DNA of 64,000 bases from Cycas panzhihuaensis (taxonomy: Eukaryota; Cycadophyta). Positions 46,000 to 61,649 of this stretch are shown here, piece by piece. The stretch covers positions 170,693,741 to 170,757,740 of the forward strand of contig CM041465.1 in assembly GCA_023213395.1 (NCBI GenBank), given 5' to 3'. Positions within the stretch are counted from its first letter, which is position 1. Each line of letters opens with the position of its first letter. The notes under the pieces were generated by a model. That model had not been told where the DNA came from. It searched no databases and saw only the letters and a program-made list of their open reading frames with translations. A program made the position numbers and the translations under genes.

Positions 46000-46654
46000 T
46001 GTTAAGAAGACAAGGTCCCAATAACCTAAAACTGCCACCAAGATCTAAACTATCTTGCAACTAGTTACAGGAATTGAAACTAAAATTTAACATGTAAGTT
46101 CTTAAATGGGAGATAATATAATAAAATGAGTTAGAAAGATAAAGCATCACATATATACTAGATATAACATGGTAAAACCCTAGCAGTGTGCTAGGGAAAC
46201 ATCCACATAGGAAAGGTATCGATCTTATTATTAAAGAATAGAGAAATGTACATAATCTGTAGCAAAATGCTCACAGCAATAATAACCAGCCGCCTAACTC
46301 TTCACAGTACATTGAACACCATCAACATAATAAGAAACACCTAAATCAATATATATGAGAGAGTCATACAAGGCACAAATCTCAACCATAGAATCTAGGG
46401 TATTTTGAACAAACGACCCTAATTCTTTTTACAATTTAGTATGCTTTTCAGTGTTTACTTTTTGGTTTGGGGGGTATCACCCCCAAAACCCCTCTTTGCA
46501 AGGGGGAGAGGGGGGTTCTGACTCTCCTCACATCGCCCAACTAAGGGGGGCTCTTAACCCCCTTATAACCCCCCGAGGAAGTTTGGGGGGGAAACCTCAC
46601 TACCAACCTATCAAAATTTTAGCCTCCAAAATATTGTTGTCACTTTATCTAACA
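46000..46654 (-). repeat. copia F 3' LTR
   Basis: 655 bp; minus strand TGTTAGATAAAGTG ... CTTCTTAACA. It has a cluster of G and C tracts at about 46466-46590, including the hairpin TTTGGGGGGTATCACCCCCA. It pairs with 50692-51357 and is related to the solo LTR 51566-52227. Confidence 0.92.
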
Positions 46655-46668
46655 ATCTCCACCTTGAC
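46655..46668 (-). other. copia F polypurine tract
   Basis: The minus strand CAAGGTGGAGAT abuts the 3' LTR TGTTAGA, a common copia arrangement. Confidence 0.85.
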
Positions 46669-46719
46669 AACAATTTACCCGATACCTTTCCTAGACTATT
46701 CATCACCTTTTCTGCAAGC

Positions 46720-48290
46720 CAAGGGAAGTTAAACACCATTTGAACTTCTCTAATAGTACTGGTTTTGTGAATATATTAGCACAATTCTATTTTGTGTTAA
46801 CCTTCTCAAGTGCTACTCCACCTACTTCCACAATCTATCTAATAAAATGGTACTTAAGAGTAATATTCTTTGTCCTACTATGATAAGCTGGATTCTTTGC
46901 TAAGTAAGTGGCACTTTGATTGTCACAAAATACCTTTACCTTTTCCTATTTCCTTCTAACCTCAACCAATAGACCATGTAACCAGATTACTTCTTTACAA
47001 GTATGTGCTGCAGCAATATATTCAGCTTTTGTAGTCAATAATGCAATTGTTCTCTATAATTTTGACATCCAACTAACTGGACCATTTGCAAGAGTAAATA
47101 CATAACCTAAAGTAGACCTTCTTTAATTTAAATCTCCTGTAAAGTCTAAATCAACATATCCATAAACCTAATTACCTATACCTCTAAAGGTGATGCAATA
47201 GTCACTTGTGCCTCTCAAATATCAAAGCACCTATTTCACTACTGCTCAATATTCCTTTCCTGGATTTGCCATAAACCTATTAACTACACCGACTACATAT
47301 GAAATGTCAAGTCTTATACATACCATGGCATATATTAAACTTCCTACTGCACTGGCATAAGGTACGTGAGATATATAATCCTTTTCTTCTTTATTACTAG
47401 GACTCATACTTGCAGAAAGCTTGAAATAGGAAGCCAATGGGATACTCACTGGTTTTATATTTGCCATACCAAACTTGGTTAGCCCCTTTCCTAGATATTT
47501 CTACTGTGATAACCATAACTTACTATTTTTTTATCTCTATATATCTCCATACCTAAGATTTGTTTTACAGCTCCTAGATCCTTCATATCAAAAGTCCTAG
47601 CTAATTGACCCTTTAACTTATTGATTTTTGCCATTCTCTTGCTTGCAATCAACATGTCATCAACACACGATACCAAGATAATGAATAATCCATTGTCTAA
47701 GAATTTAAAGTAAATATAATGATCATACTCACTTCTTTTAAAATTACAGCTCTCCATGAAGGCATCAAACTTTTTGTACCATTGTATAGGTAATTACTTC
47801 AGGCCATACAATGATTTCTTGAGCCTGCAAATAAGTCTTTTCTTGCCATCCTGTACAAACCCTTATGGTTGATCCATATAGATCTCCTCATCTAAATCTC
47901 CATGTAGAAAAGTTATTTTTATATATAACTACTCCAACTCCAAATCAATAGAAGCTACCAATGCTAACAGAACTTGAATTGAAACAAGTTTGATTACTAG
48001 TGAAAAGATCTTATGAAAGTCAATACCCGCTTTCTGTGCAAAGTCTTTAGCCACCAGTCTTGCCTTATATTTATCGACCTTTCCATCAACATCTATTTTC
48101 TTCTTAAAAACCCACCTGCAACCAACAGTCTTCCTATAATGTAGAAGTTCTACCAAGTCCTATGAATTATTTTTCTTCGAAGCATCTATCTCTATCTACA
48201 TAGCCCTCTTCCACTTCTTACTATGAATATCATATATTGCTTCCTGATAGCATGTAGGCTCACCATCATTAGAAACCAAAGTAATAGAAA
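46720..48290 (-). pseudogene. copia F reverse transcriptase and RNase H remnant
   Basis: The minus strand has open stretches 48156-47929 (KTVGCRWVFKKKIDVDGK, YKARLVAKDFAQKAGIDF), 47757-47491 (LVSCVDDMLIASK, the catalytic box as CVDD; LGAVKQILGMEIYRDK) and 47467-47246 (PYASAVGSLIYAMVCIRLDI, NRFMANPGKEY). RNase H follows, ending in ANIFTKPVLLEKFKW near 46745. The RT is only lightly damaged compared with A/B/D, though stops and frameshifts separate the stretches. Confidence 0.9.
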
Positions 48291-49345
48291 TAGAAGGGAT
48301 GTACCTATCAGGTGGATGACTAACTCGTGTTCTAACTGTTGGTGGAGGAGTATCCACATACTCCTATAAATCTGCTAAAAATTCATCTTCAGAAAGATCT
48401 TCCTACTCTTTTGTTTCCAAAGATGGCTAAGTCTCAAGCTTGGCCTATTGATGCTCAACTTTCTGCTCCTGATTCATTTCAGCTTCTATACTGTTTAATT
48501 TTAGAAAGGGAGATTCATCAAATACAACATCTCTATTAATGATGATTTTGTGGGTAGTAGGATCCTATAACCTATATCCCTTCACACCATCTCTATCACC
48601 ATAACCAACAAAGATACATCTCTTAGATTTTGGGTCTAACTTTGAACGTTGATTTTTATCAATAAAGGCATAAGCATCACAACCAAAAACTTTCAAATTT
48701 GAATAGTCACATAGATGTTTAGTTTATACCTCTTCAGGAATCTTGTAGTCTATTGCAAGTGATGGTGACCTATTTACCAAATAGCAAGTTGTTTGAACAA
48801 CTTCTACCCATAATCCCTACTCCACTCTTGCATTACTTAGCATGCTTCTTACTCTTTCTAAGAGTGTCTTATTCATGCTCTTAGCTATGTTATTTTACTA
48901 TGGAGTATAGCTAGTGGTCTTATGCCTTTAATCCCAGCTTCTCTGCAATAATTCTTAAACTCCAAGGAGTTAAACTCACCTCTATTGTCAATTCTTAAAT
49001 ATTTGATTTACCTGTCAATACTCTTCTTAACTAGAGCCTTGAACTGCTTAAACACACTGAAAGCTTCACATTTTCTTTTCAAAAAATAGACCCATATCTT
49101 TCTAAAGTAATCAGCTATAAATGTGACAAAGTACAATGATCCTCCATAAGATATTATAGGGGTTGGTCCCCATACATCTAAATGCACGTAATCTAAAACA
49201 CATTTACTAGTGTGACTCCCTACTTTAAACCTGAGTCTACACTGCTTTCTAAAAATAAAATGTTTACAAAAAGCCAAATCTAAAAGTTGTAAGTTAGGAA
49301 GTAACTTATAGTTCATCAGCACCTTAAGTCCTCTCTCACTCATGT
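48291..49345 (-). pseudogene. copia F integrase remnant
   Basis: The minus strand begins with a zinc-binding region at ~49330-49200 (FCKHFIFRKQCRLRF, corresponding to CxxCxxGKQxRxxF) followed by LDYVHLDVWGPTPIISYGGS (first catalytic Asp present) and YFVTFIADYFRKIWVYFLKR. The middle and C-terminal parts (to ~48300) are frameshifted. Confidence 0.87.
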
Positions 49346-49361
49346 GCCTAAGTCTCTAATG

Positions 49362-49760
49362 TCATAACTGAGCTGGATCTTCTATAGTCTTTGATGTTGT
49401 AACTACATGGATGACATCTATACTTCCCACTAAAATATAAACGTTTCCTTTCTTTAAGGATTTTATAACAACCAAGGCACCCTTTGACACCTTTAAGACT
49501 TCTTCATGACCTGTGTACTTATAACCACCAGAATCTAGTTCACCGAAGGAAATCATATTCTTTTTTAGATCAGGTACATGTCTAACTTTAGTTAATGTTC
49601 TCGCTACACCATTGAACATTTTAATTTTGATGCTACCAATGCCTACTATCTTACAAGAAACTTCATTTCCCATAAGTACATCACCATCATCAAGAGGTTG
49701 GTATGATTAAAACTAACTCTTGTGTAGACACATGTGGTGTGAAGTACCTAAATCTAATAA
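49362..49760 (-). pseudogene. copia F protease remnant
   Basis: A 103-codon open stretch (49673-49362) reads MGNEVSCKIVGIGSIKIKMF, LTKVRHVPDLKKNMISFGEL and DSGGYKYTGHEEVLKVSKGA, the flap and C-terminal parts of copia protease. The active-site segment should lie just upstream (about 49740) and is disrupted. Confidence 0.82.
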
Positions 49761-49799
49761 CCAATCATGATCATAATGGAAAACATTATAAGCAACTAA

Positions 49800-50640
49800 G
49801 ACATTATCATATGTACCTTGATTTGAATCCACCTAATTAGCCTCCTTGGTAGGATCTTCCTTTTTCTGGATCCCCTTCCTTTTATAGCAATCCTTCTTTA
49901 GGTGACCTATCTTATTATATTGCCAACATCTGAGCTTACTCTTCTTGCCTTTTGACTTTGACCTCGATGTATCCTTAGAGCTTTATCCTCTCTCAATTGT
50001 TCTACCCCTTACTATAACAACTTCTAGTGTGGAGGTTTCAAGACTAGACTTGCTCCTCATTTCTTCTATTAGCAAAGCACTCACAACATAATCATAGTCT
50101 AATTTATCTATAATGCTAAAACTAATTGAGGTGATAATATTATCCTAGGATTTTGGTAATAAATATAATAAGGTAACAGCCTTATCCTCATCCTCAATCG
50201 TGACATCAATACTAGACAACTAGTAAATAAGAGTATTAAAAATATTTAGATGATTAACAATTTTCTACTTTCCTTCATTTGTAATGAGTATAGTTGTCTC
50301 TTCAAGTAGATTCAATTTGTTACTAATTTGGTTATATACAAGCCTTCCAACTAGGTCCATAATCCTAATACTGTCTACTCCCCTGTGATGTTAAATAGAA
50401 CTTCATCCTCCAAGCACAATCATATTGTGTTAAGAGCCCTTTATATAGACCATCCTATTTGTCATTATCCATCATTGCAGGTTTCTTCAATTTGCCTGCA
50501 AGAGGTCTGTACAAACCTTATTGTACTAGAATATCATACACTTTTAACTTCCATAAGTCAAAGTTGTTCTTGCCATTAAATTTCTCCACCTCAAACTTTG
50601 CATTTACTAGTTTTGCCATTTAGTGTAGAAAAATATGACA
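49800..50640 (-). pseudogene. gag: copia F gag remnant
   Basis: The minus strand from ATG at ~50622: MAKLVNAKFEVEKFNGKNNF, DLWKLKVYDILVQ, a classic copia gag start. A zinc knuckle near 49915 reads CWQYNKIGHLKKDC (CX2-type first pair altered to CxxYN; His and last Cys present). Stops lie between. It begins ~50 bases from the priming site, a short leader unlike the 3.4 kb of family A/B/D. Confidence 0.85.
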
Positions 50641-50676
50641 TCAAAACCTTCACAAACTCGTTGCAAAAATAAAAGT

Positions 50677-50689
50677 TACTTTAATACCA
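50677..50689 (-). other. copia F decayed primer-binding site
   Basis: The minus strand TGGTATTAAAGTA lies two bases from the 5' LTR, a degenerate form of TGGTATCAGAGC. Confidence 0.75.
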
Positions 50690-50691
50690 CT

Positions 50692-51357
50692 TATTAAGAA
50701 GACAAGGTCCCAATAACCTGAAACCGTCACCAAGATCTAAACTATTTTGCAACTAGTTATAGGAATCAAAACTAAAATTTAACATGCAACTTCTTAAATG
50801 GGAGATAATATAATAAAATGAGTTAGAAATCCAAAGCATCATATATACTCCAGATATAATACGGTAAAACCCTAGCAATGTGCTAGGGAAATATCCACAT
50901 AGGAAAGGTATCGATCTTTATTACCAAAGAATGGAGGAATGTATATAATCTATAGTAGAATACTCACAGTAACAACAACTAGTCGTCCAACTCTTCATAG
51001 TATATCCAATACATTGAACACCATCAACATAATGAAAAACACCCTAAATCTGGCTATCTGAGAGAGTCATACAAGGCACAAATCTCGACCATAGAATCTA
51101 GGGTATTTTAAGCAAATGACCCCTATTCTCTTTACAATTTAGTATGCTTTTCAGTGCTAATTTTTTGGGTCAGGGGCTATCACCTCCGAATCCTCTCTTT
51201 ATAGGGGGGAGGGGGGAGTGTTCTAGCTCCCCCCATATCCCTCAGCCAAGGGAGGTTCCCACCCCTCTTGGAACCCCCTAAGGAAGTTTAGGAGGGAAAC
51301 CACTATCAACCTATCAAAATTGTAGCCTCCAAAACATTGTTGTCATTTTATCTAAAA
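50692..51357 (-). repeat. copia F 5' LTR
   Basis: 666 bp, pairs with 46000-46654. Both terminal dinucleotides on the plus strand have decayed (TATTAAG, CTAAAA). Confidence 0.9.
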
Positions 51358-51565
51358 GTATTAATATAAAAAAGATACAAAAAAGGAATCATGACCATGA
51401 GATTAATATAATTATAAGTAAGATATTAGGGATTGATGTTTTCTAATTACAACTCATTATAAGTGTGGGGGTTTGGAAGATGCCTACATCTAATTCTAAT
51501 AATCCTACTCAACTCTAAGAGATGAATAAGAAATAATAACCACTCTTAATAGGATGTGTATTATT
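51358..51565. other. Spacer between copia F and solo LTR
   Basis: No gene or repeat seen; AT-rich host sequence. Confidence 0.5.
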
Positions 51566-52227
51566 TGTTGAGAATAAAAGGTCCCAAACCTTAAACCGCC
51601 ACAAGATCTGAACTATTTTGCAACTAGTTACAGGAATCAAAACTAAGATATAACATGCAAGTTTTAAAATCAGAGATAATATAATAACATCAATATACAA
51701 GCTAAAATATCATATATGCACCTGATATAATGTGGTAAAACCCTAGTAGTGTGCTAGGGAAACATCCACACAGGAAAGGTATCGATCTTTATTGTTGTAG
51801 AATAGAGAAACAATACATCTCAGTAGTAGAGTGCTCTCAAGAACAACAACCAGCCACCGCCCTCATCACATTACATTACATTACATACAACATAATAAGA
51901 AAAGCCCTAAAATGGGCTATATGAGAGGGACATCCCAAGGCATGAATCTCAGCCATAGAATATAGGGTATTTGTATCAAACAACCCTGATTCTCTTTAAA
52001 TTTTAATATGGTTTATAGGGCTAATTTTTCGGGTTAGGGGCTATCACCCCCGAACCCCCTCTTAGTGGGGGGCATTCCACACCCCCTGAACCCCCTCTTA
52101 GTGGGGGGCATTCCACACCCCCCGCACCCCCCCGACTGGAACCCCCTAAGAAAGATTAGGTGGGAAAACTGCACTAAAAACATGCCAAAATTTTAGCCTT
52201 AAATGATTATTGTCATAATATCCAACA
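51566..52227 (-). repeat. Solo LTR of the copia F family
   Basis: 662 bp matching both LTRs of F. Perfect TSD TTATT at 51561-51565 and 52228-52232, with no internal sequence: the product of LTR-LTR recombination within an earlier full copy. Confidence 0.94.
52052..52123. repeat. 36 bp tandem duplication in solo LTR
   Basis: The unit GAACCCCCTCTTAGTGGGG... occurs at 52052-52087 and 52088-52123 nearly identically, within the G/C-tract region. The two F LTRs have one copy. Confidence 0.85.
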
Positions 52228-55200
52228 TTATTCACTCGATTCTCCCAACTACATATGATGAATTATGTAAATTGACCTTAGGTACAAGGTTACCTCAATC
52301 CCTTACTAATGAAATCTAAGTAAAGCCCCAAGTAACCCCTCCTTAGGTAGGTGAAGACCCTACCTTAATAAAGGCTAAGAGAGTTTATTATTCATATACT
52401 TGTATATAGTTTATCATATTATGCTTTATTTATCTATCATATGTTCACCTCTCTTATCAATTATTTGTCCTTATTGGTTCTACTCCTCATCATTCATATC
52501 TTTCGCATCAATTTCCTAATATAGTGGTATTAAGATATCAAGCTTAAAGCTAACATAGTGGCATTAGAGTGGATTCTGTATCTAACATAAATAAAAGTTA
52601 AACCTTAGGCACCTAAAGGTTAGGACATTATAGTAGACTATTGATGACCTATGGATTGAGTTAAAGAGAGAATAAAACCTATACAAGATGTAATGTTTTA
52701 TATTAGATAACCAAAGGCATAAGGTAGTTGTTTATGAAGGTATGAATTTAATTTTACATATATATTATATTAATGGAATAAATGAAGATGACCTTGCTTC
52801 GTCTTCATTAAAAAGATATAAAACAAGAGAAAAACATGTGATTGTTTATTATGGAGGAGGACTAGTAAATTAGGGTTAAGGAATCTCCTATTTGAGAACC
52901 TCTTTGATAAAGAGGTTCTATTTAGAAGGGCTAAAAAGAAGAGCTTCACCCTATATCATAATAGAAGTGAACTCAGAAGGTAATCCTCTAATTCTATGAG
53001 AAAAGTATACCATAAAAGAGAAATACTCTAAAAATAAAACAAGGAGAAATAATAAGAATAAGTCACAATAAAGTATCCCTAATATGATAAGCAATAATGT
53101 TTATTTATTATGGGATTTCTCCTATTCAACTCTAAGGAAATATTTGAGATAAGACCTAATAATAAAAAGGGAGGAATTACTATGCGAATATCAAGCTCCT
53201 ATGAGCAATGAAAGTTTGTGAGAAAGTATGGTCACCAGTTATATTTAAGATATAATAAGCTATTTGATATTTATTGTAACTTTCAATTAAGGAAAGGGAT
53301 ATGTATACATAATAATTCTATTTTGCATATTTACTAAAAATAAATTGACCAGCTTCACAATAGGCCCATAGGGTGAGTAGGACCTAAGTAAAAAAAGGTG
53401 TGAGCATAACCCTCATGGGGTACTCTTGTATCTTATGTACATAGTTTTAGGGTAAATAGTTATTGATTTCAACTGTTAAGGACTAAAAGTAATGTTTATA
53501 TATGTTACGTACTAAGTATAACTAAAACAAATAATGATTAAGTACAAATTAGCTACTAATAGAAGCAAAGAAAAAGAGGTAATATAGATAAGTAAATGAG
53601 AAGCAAGCGTGCAACTAATAACAAAGAAGTGTTGCATGAAAATAACTAGTTAATGTTAAGATAAAATTAATCAACCTAGCTAATGTCCTTAGAAGGAACA
53701 AATAGTATAGACAAGCCCTCATAGTTTAAAGGGGCTAATCAAGCATAAATACTCATAAGTCCCACAAAATCTATAAGCCTAATATAAGAAATCTATGACC
53801 CTCCAAGATATTGACCTATCCTAACCCTCTCGACTCCTACTCATCCTAAATGATAGACCTAATATAAAAGAGTAAGGAAAGGATAACCCAGGGAAAGCAG
53901 CCTAAAGAAATCAAGACCATGGGATAGATCCACTCATGGATAAGTTAGTGGCAACTCATCAATATTGATGATAGCTCTCACACAAATGTAAGAGTGGCCT
54001 AATAGTGCCCACATTTGATTCTAATAAGCCTCAAGCTCTACAAGGGTGAACATAGAAAGAGGTCATTACTATCAATATGAGAGGCAAAGTTCACTCAACT
54101 ATCCATGCCCTATGCATTAATATATAGTGAGGATATATTCCCTTTAATTGCATGTTTGAGACACAGATCAAAGACTCACATGTAAAGGCATAAGTTGATC
54201 CCTCTTAGTTGATAATGACACCTAGGTAGAGAGAAACTTAACCCCCCTTTTTGGTGCAATGAAGGACCCTATCCTAAAGAGGCTTAAGAAATAAAGAGTA
54301 AAGATTTAATGTAGATATTATACATGTTAACTCTCAAAAAATAGTTATAGCCCCATGGATTTGAGGACTCATAATAGGTGTGACCCTCTCCTTCGTTAGC
54401 CCTCTAAACATAAAACACATCACCAAATAAAGAATGCAAAGTACAATGCAAGACACAAACCAAAAAAGATTCCTTTTATCTCCTTCTTTCATCTTTCTCT
54501 TTTCTCTTTTTAAATCAAAAAGTGAAACCTATAAGTAAGCATCGAAGAGGAGGTAAATAATAATGCATAGGCAACAAAGCAATCTAATAATTCTCTACCC
54601 TTTTCACTTTTGAAATGGAACTACAAAATAAAATAAATAGTCTTTTTTTAAAATTAAAACTATATATATATCTAAAGAGGGGTTTAATGAAAGGCAACTA
54701 GAAAATCATGCAAATCCACCATTCTTTTTATATATTTTGGTAAATTATTTAAACACCAAATTTCCAAACAAACTAGAAACCACGTTAGTTGAGCATAGGG
54801 CTATAAAACTAGATTTCTAGAAAAAATTTGGTAGCATATCTACTTGATGGATCACTATGTGAAAAAAAAAAAAAAAATATTGTAAAAGCAAGGCAAATAT
54901 GGTAAAAATCATAAAATTAAAAGTCTAACATACCTTATATTAGTATCTGATGGAAATAATTCAGCAGCATTTTGACTATGTGATAAGCACTTAAATTTGA
55001 TGAAGAGGAGATTAAGAGGGAGTGGAGGGAAAGAACTCTAATTCCCTCCAAAATGCTCATAAAACTTGCAATAAAACTATAGCTCTTCCACTTGTAAAGA
55101 AATTAATGGCATGCACCAATATCTGCAATATAAAAGATAAGAAAAAAAAGTAAAATATCAAACAACAAGCATGCAAACTAGATAACTCATGAGATAAGGG

Positions 55201-58064
55201 AAGAATGGCCTCAGAAATGGTTAAAAGGTACCTTTATATAATGATCTACCAAGTAATACTTGGTCTCCTTTCCCTTTATAAGTTTACTTGATACATGGAC
55301 AAGAAAAAAAAAAAAAGTAGAATGATGGCCAAATAACTAGCAATAAAGCAACATCAATGATAAAAATGAAGGAATGCAAAGTAGTTCTCTACAAACCAAA
55401 AGAAAGAAAACAAAACCTTGGAATAAAAATGCCAACTAGAGTGATGGGGGGATTACCCCTTTCCATGTGGTGAAGATGATATTAATGATGAAGCTACTCT
55501 AGCCAATAGACACATCAACATTGTTAGTTAGCAATTTTGAGTCCAAGATAAAAGGCAAGAGGAGGTTCATGGAATGAAACCATGGGAAAGGGGGGGGGGC
55601 TAAGCCCATGGTTTTTGGCCCATAAGATGGGATGAAACCATGGGCCTAAATCCATGGGAAATTACCCATGGATTTGGCCCAAAACCATGGGATCCATGGT
55701 TTTTTTATGGGACATGGCCCATGGTTTCAATGAAACCAATGACCCATCCCCTATTTTTCCTTAACATTAAATAAGACATGCATTTATGTGCTATAAATAT
55801 GCAATAAAACATAGGCCTAAAAAAAATTATAACTTTGAAAATTGGTACTACAAGGTTTAGCATGGTACCACAAAACATCTTTTCGGTACCATAAACTACT
55901 AGTAGATATATACTTGTTGGGTAAAAAATAGGGCAAAAAGATTACCAAATAACATGGGATCTAAAAAAGAAAGTGGGATTAGGAAAATCCTAAAGAAAAT
56001 AGAGTAAAATGGATGAGAATGAAGCTAATAGAGTATAACATGATGAAGAAGGATGCAAGCAAAGTGATAAAGAGGGAGATAGTATTTTGTAGATATACTA
56101 AGTAGCCTTCCTCAACTTGATAAGCTTGAAGGGGTGATAAAATAGTCATCGAACATGGTCAAACTTATCATTGGCAAAAGGGTTAATCAGCTATCCAATA
56201 AATTAATAAACTCAGACATACATTCATAAAATAGCTAATCTAGGCTATACTAAGTTATATTAAGTAAAGAGCAATTATATACCTTGACTTACCTATTATT
56301 GTTGTGTCCATGTCATTCCCGAATTAAGGGAAATACATGCCTCATTGGCATGAGAACCTCTTCATCCTATGGCTAGAAAATGGAGAATCTTATCAATGAA
56401 GCCCTAATTAGTCTAACAATAATCTCATAAGTGTGAAGGGGAAAGTGGTTTGCCATAGTTTATCCTCCTTAGCAAATGATCAGAGAATGTTGCCTTTAGT
56501 TTAGCCTCATTGGCAAGAACTTTTAAGGCACACTAACTAAGGTAGAGGATCGATCGATGACTAAATCAAACTAGGATGAGCTAATGGTTATAATAAACCT
56601 AGATGAATATAAATGAAGCCACCATAGTTTATCCTCTTTATTGGTTATTTCTCGAGGTGGTCTTAGGTGGTTGAGGGATTACCTCAGCAACTAGATAGGT
56701 TGGACATAATAGCCAAAATGTTTAGGCTCAGAAGCTAAAGAGACTTATGTAGACAAGGGGGTACCTCAAATTCCAAAGGATGAAGACTTAGAAGTCACAC
56801 ATAGTTGCCATAATTTAGCCTCGTTATGGGTCATTTTTTAAGGAAGAGTTATTTAGGCTTATCTTAGAGCCAAGTTTTTGGGTTGTAAAAAATTTTAATT
56901 TTTTTGTGTTTTGCAATGTTTTTAGAATTTCTAGTTGTCTTATATCTTTTTTTGTTCTTTTTGGGTTATTTTTCTAAAAGATAAGTAAACTAGAAAAGAA
57001 ACAACATAAATGAAAAACGATAAGGTTGTGGATATCATAAGAGAAGCAACCCTTTATAAAGCCATAATTAGGTTAGATATATATAAATATGTAAGATAAT
57101 TTACCCTTATTTTGGAGTAAGAGTGGTAATTTAGGCTCTTAAGAGAGAAAAGGGAAAGCTAGTAAATTGTCCCAACTTTACCAATGGACAAGGTCACCTA
57201 GGGTTATCACTATAGTTTAGACTCTTTAGTGAGTGCACCTCAAAGGTTTTAATCAGATGACTATCTTATGGACCAAGTGTTAGTGAAGGGCCTAATGAGC
57301 CTAAGGATCACTCACCTAAAATAAATGACACTTGAGAATAATAGAAACTAGCTAATCATTCTTAGTGTTATGTCCACATGGGACATGTGGATCATCATTA
57401 TAGAGAATCAAGTTAAAAGTGACTAGGCTTGGTTAGAAAAGACATGAAGTTGGGGTTAGTGAACTTAGTAGACCTAAGTAAGTTAGTAAACAATAAGTTG
57501 GGAGTATGAGAATAACATAATAGGCCCATGGTACACCCATAATACATTAGTCAAGGCCTCTATAATATTAGTGCATTCAACTATATAGTTGGTTATTATA
57601 GGTAAATAAACTCTACAGTAAATAAAGATATATCCTAGGTAATCTCAAATGGTCCAAGCTATAATAGAAGGGCTAGGATTCTCATAGTTATCCTCATTAG
57701 TGTAGATGATCAATACCATAGTGAGTGCAATAACCACTCAAAGATTATTTGATGAATGAGGGAAGCATGCAATAATTGACCAACATCACTAGGACCTAGG
57801 CTCAAGTATAAACTCTAACTATAAAAGTAAGTTATACATGGATCCCATGAGTGGCTTTGTGCTAGCATCATGACAAATTTCCATGATGTATTTTAATCCA
57901 AAGAATGTTGAATAGGTTTTAATCATAACTAAGACTATGGTTTACACAAACAACAAGATTCAGAGGTACTACATAACTAATACATCTAGACCTAAACTAT
58001 AAATCATAGGTGGGGATAAAGTTGATATGTTTCTTACCCCAAATATTAAGAAGGTGGTGAAAGG
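52228..58064. other. AT-rich non-coding stretch
   Basis: 5.8 kb without a recognisable gene in either strand. Open frames are short and stop-rich. Notable items are homopolymer A runs (54858, 55300), a GGGGGG-ATTA-CCCC hairpin near 55445 and the CCATGG cluster. It may be an LTR or non-coding part of the presumed Tat-like element on the right, but no LTR partner is in the window. Confidence 0.4.
55580..55724. repeat. Cluster of eight CCATGG palindromes
   Basis: Eight CCATGG sites in 145 bases, most inside longer palindromes: AAACCATGGG, GCCCATGGTTT, ATCCATGGG and CCCATGGAT. Neighbouring copies are in alternating orientation, so many hairpins are possible. A G10 run lies at 55590-55600. Confidence 0.9.

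Positions 58065-61649
<3,585 letters not shown>

Larger units (their letters stand above)
46000..51357 (-). mobile_element. Ty1-copia LTR retrotransposon F, a second lineage
   Basis: LTRs of 655 and 666 bp, minus strand. Order right to left: LTR, priming site, gag, protease, integrase, RT, RNase H, polypurine tract, LTR. Flanks GGATT (45995-45999) and GTATT (51358-51362) are a TSD with one mismatch. Its proteins differ clearly from A/B/D (for example FEVEKFNGKNNFDLWKLKV in gag). Genes are broken but several long open stretches remain. Confidence 0.9.
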
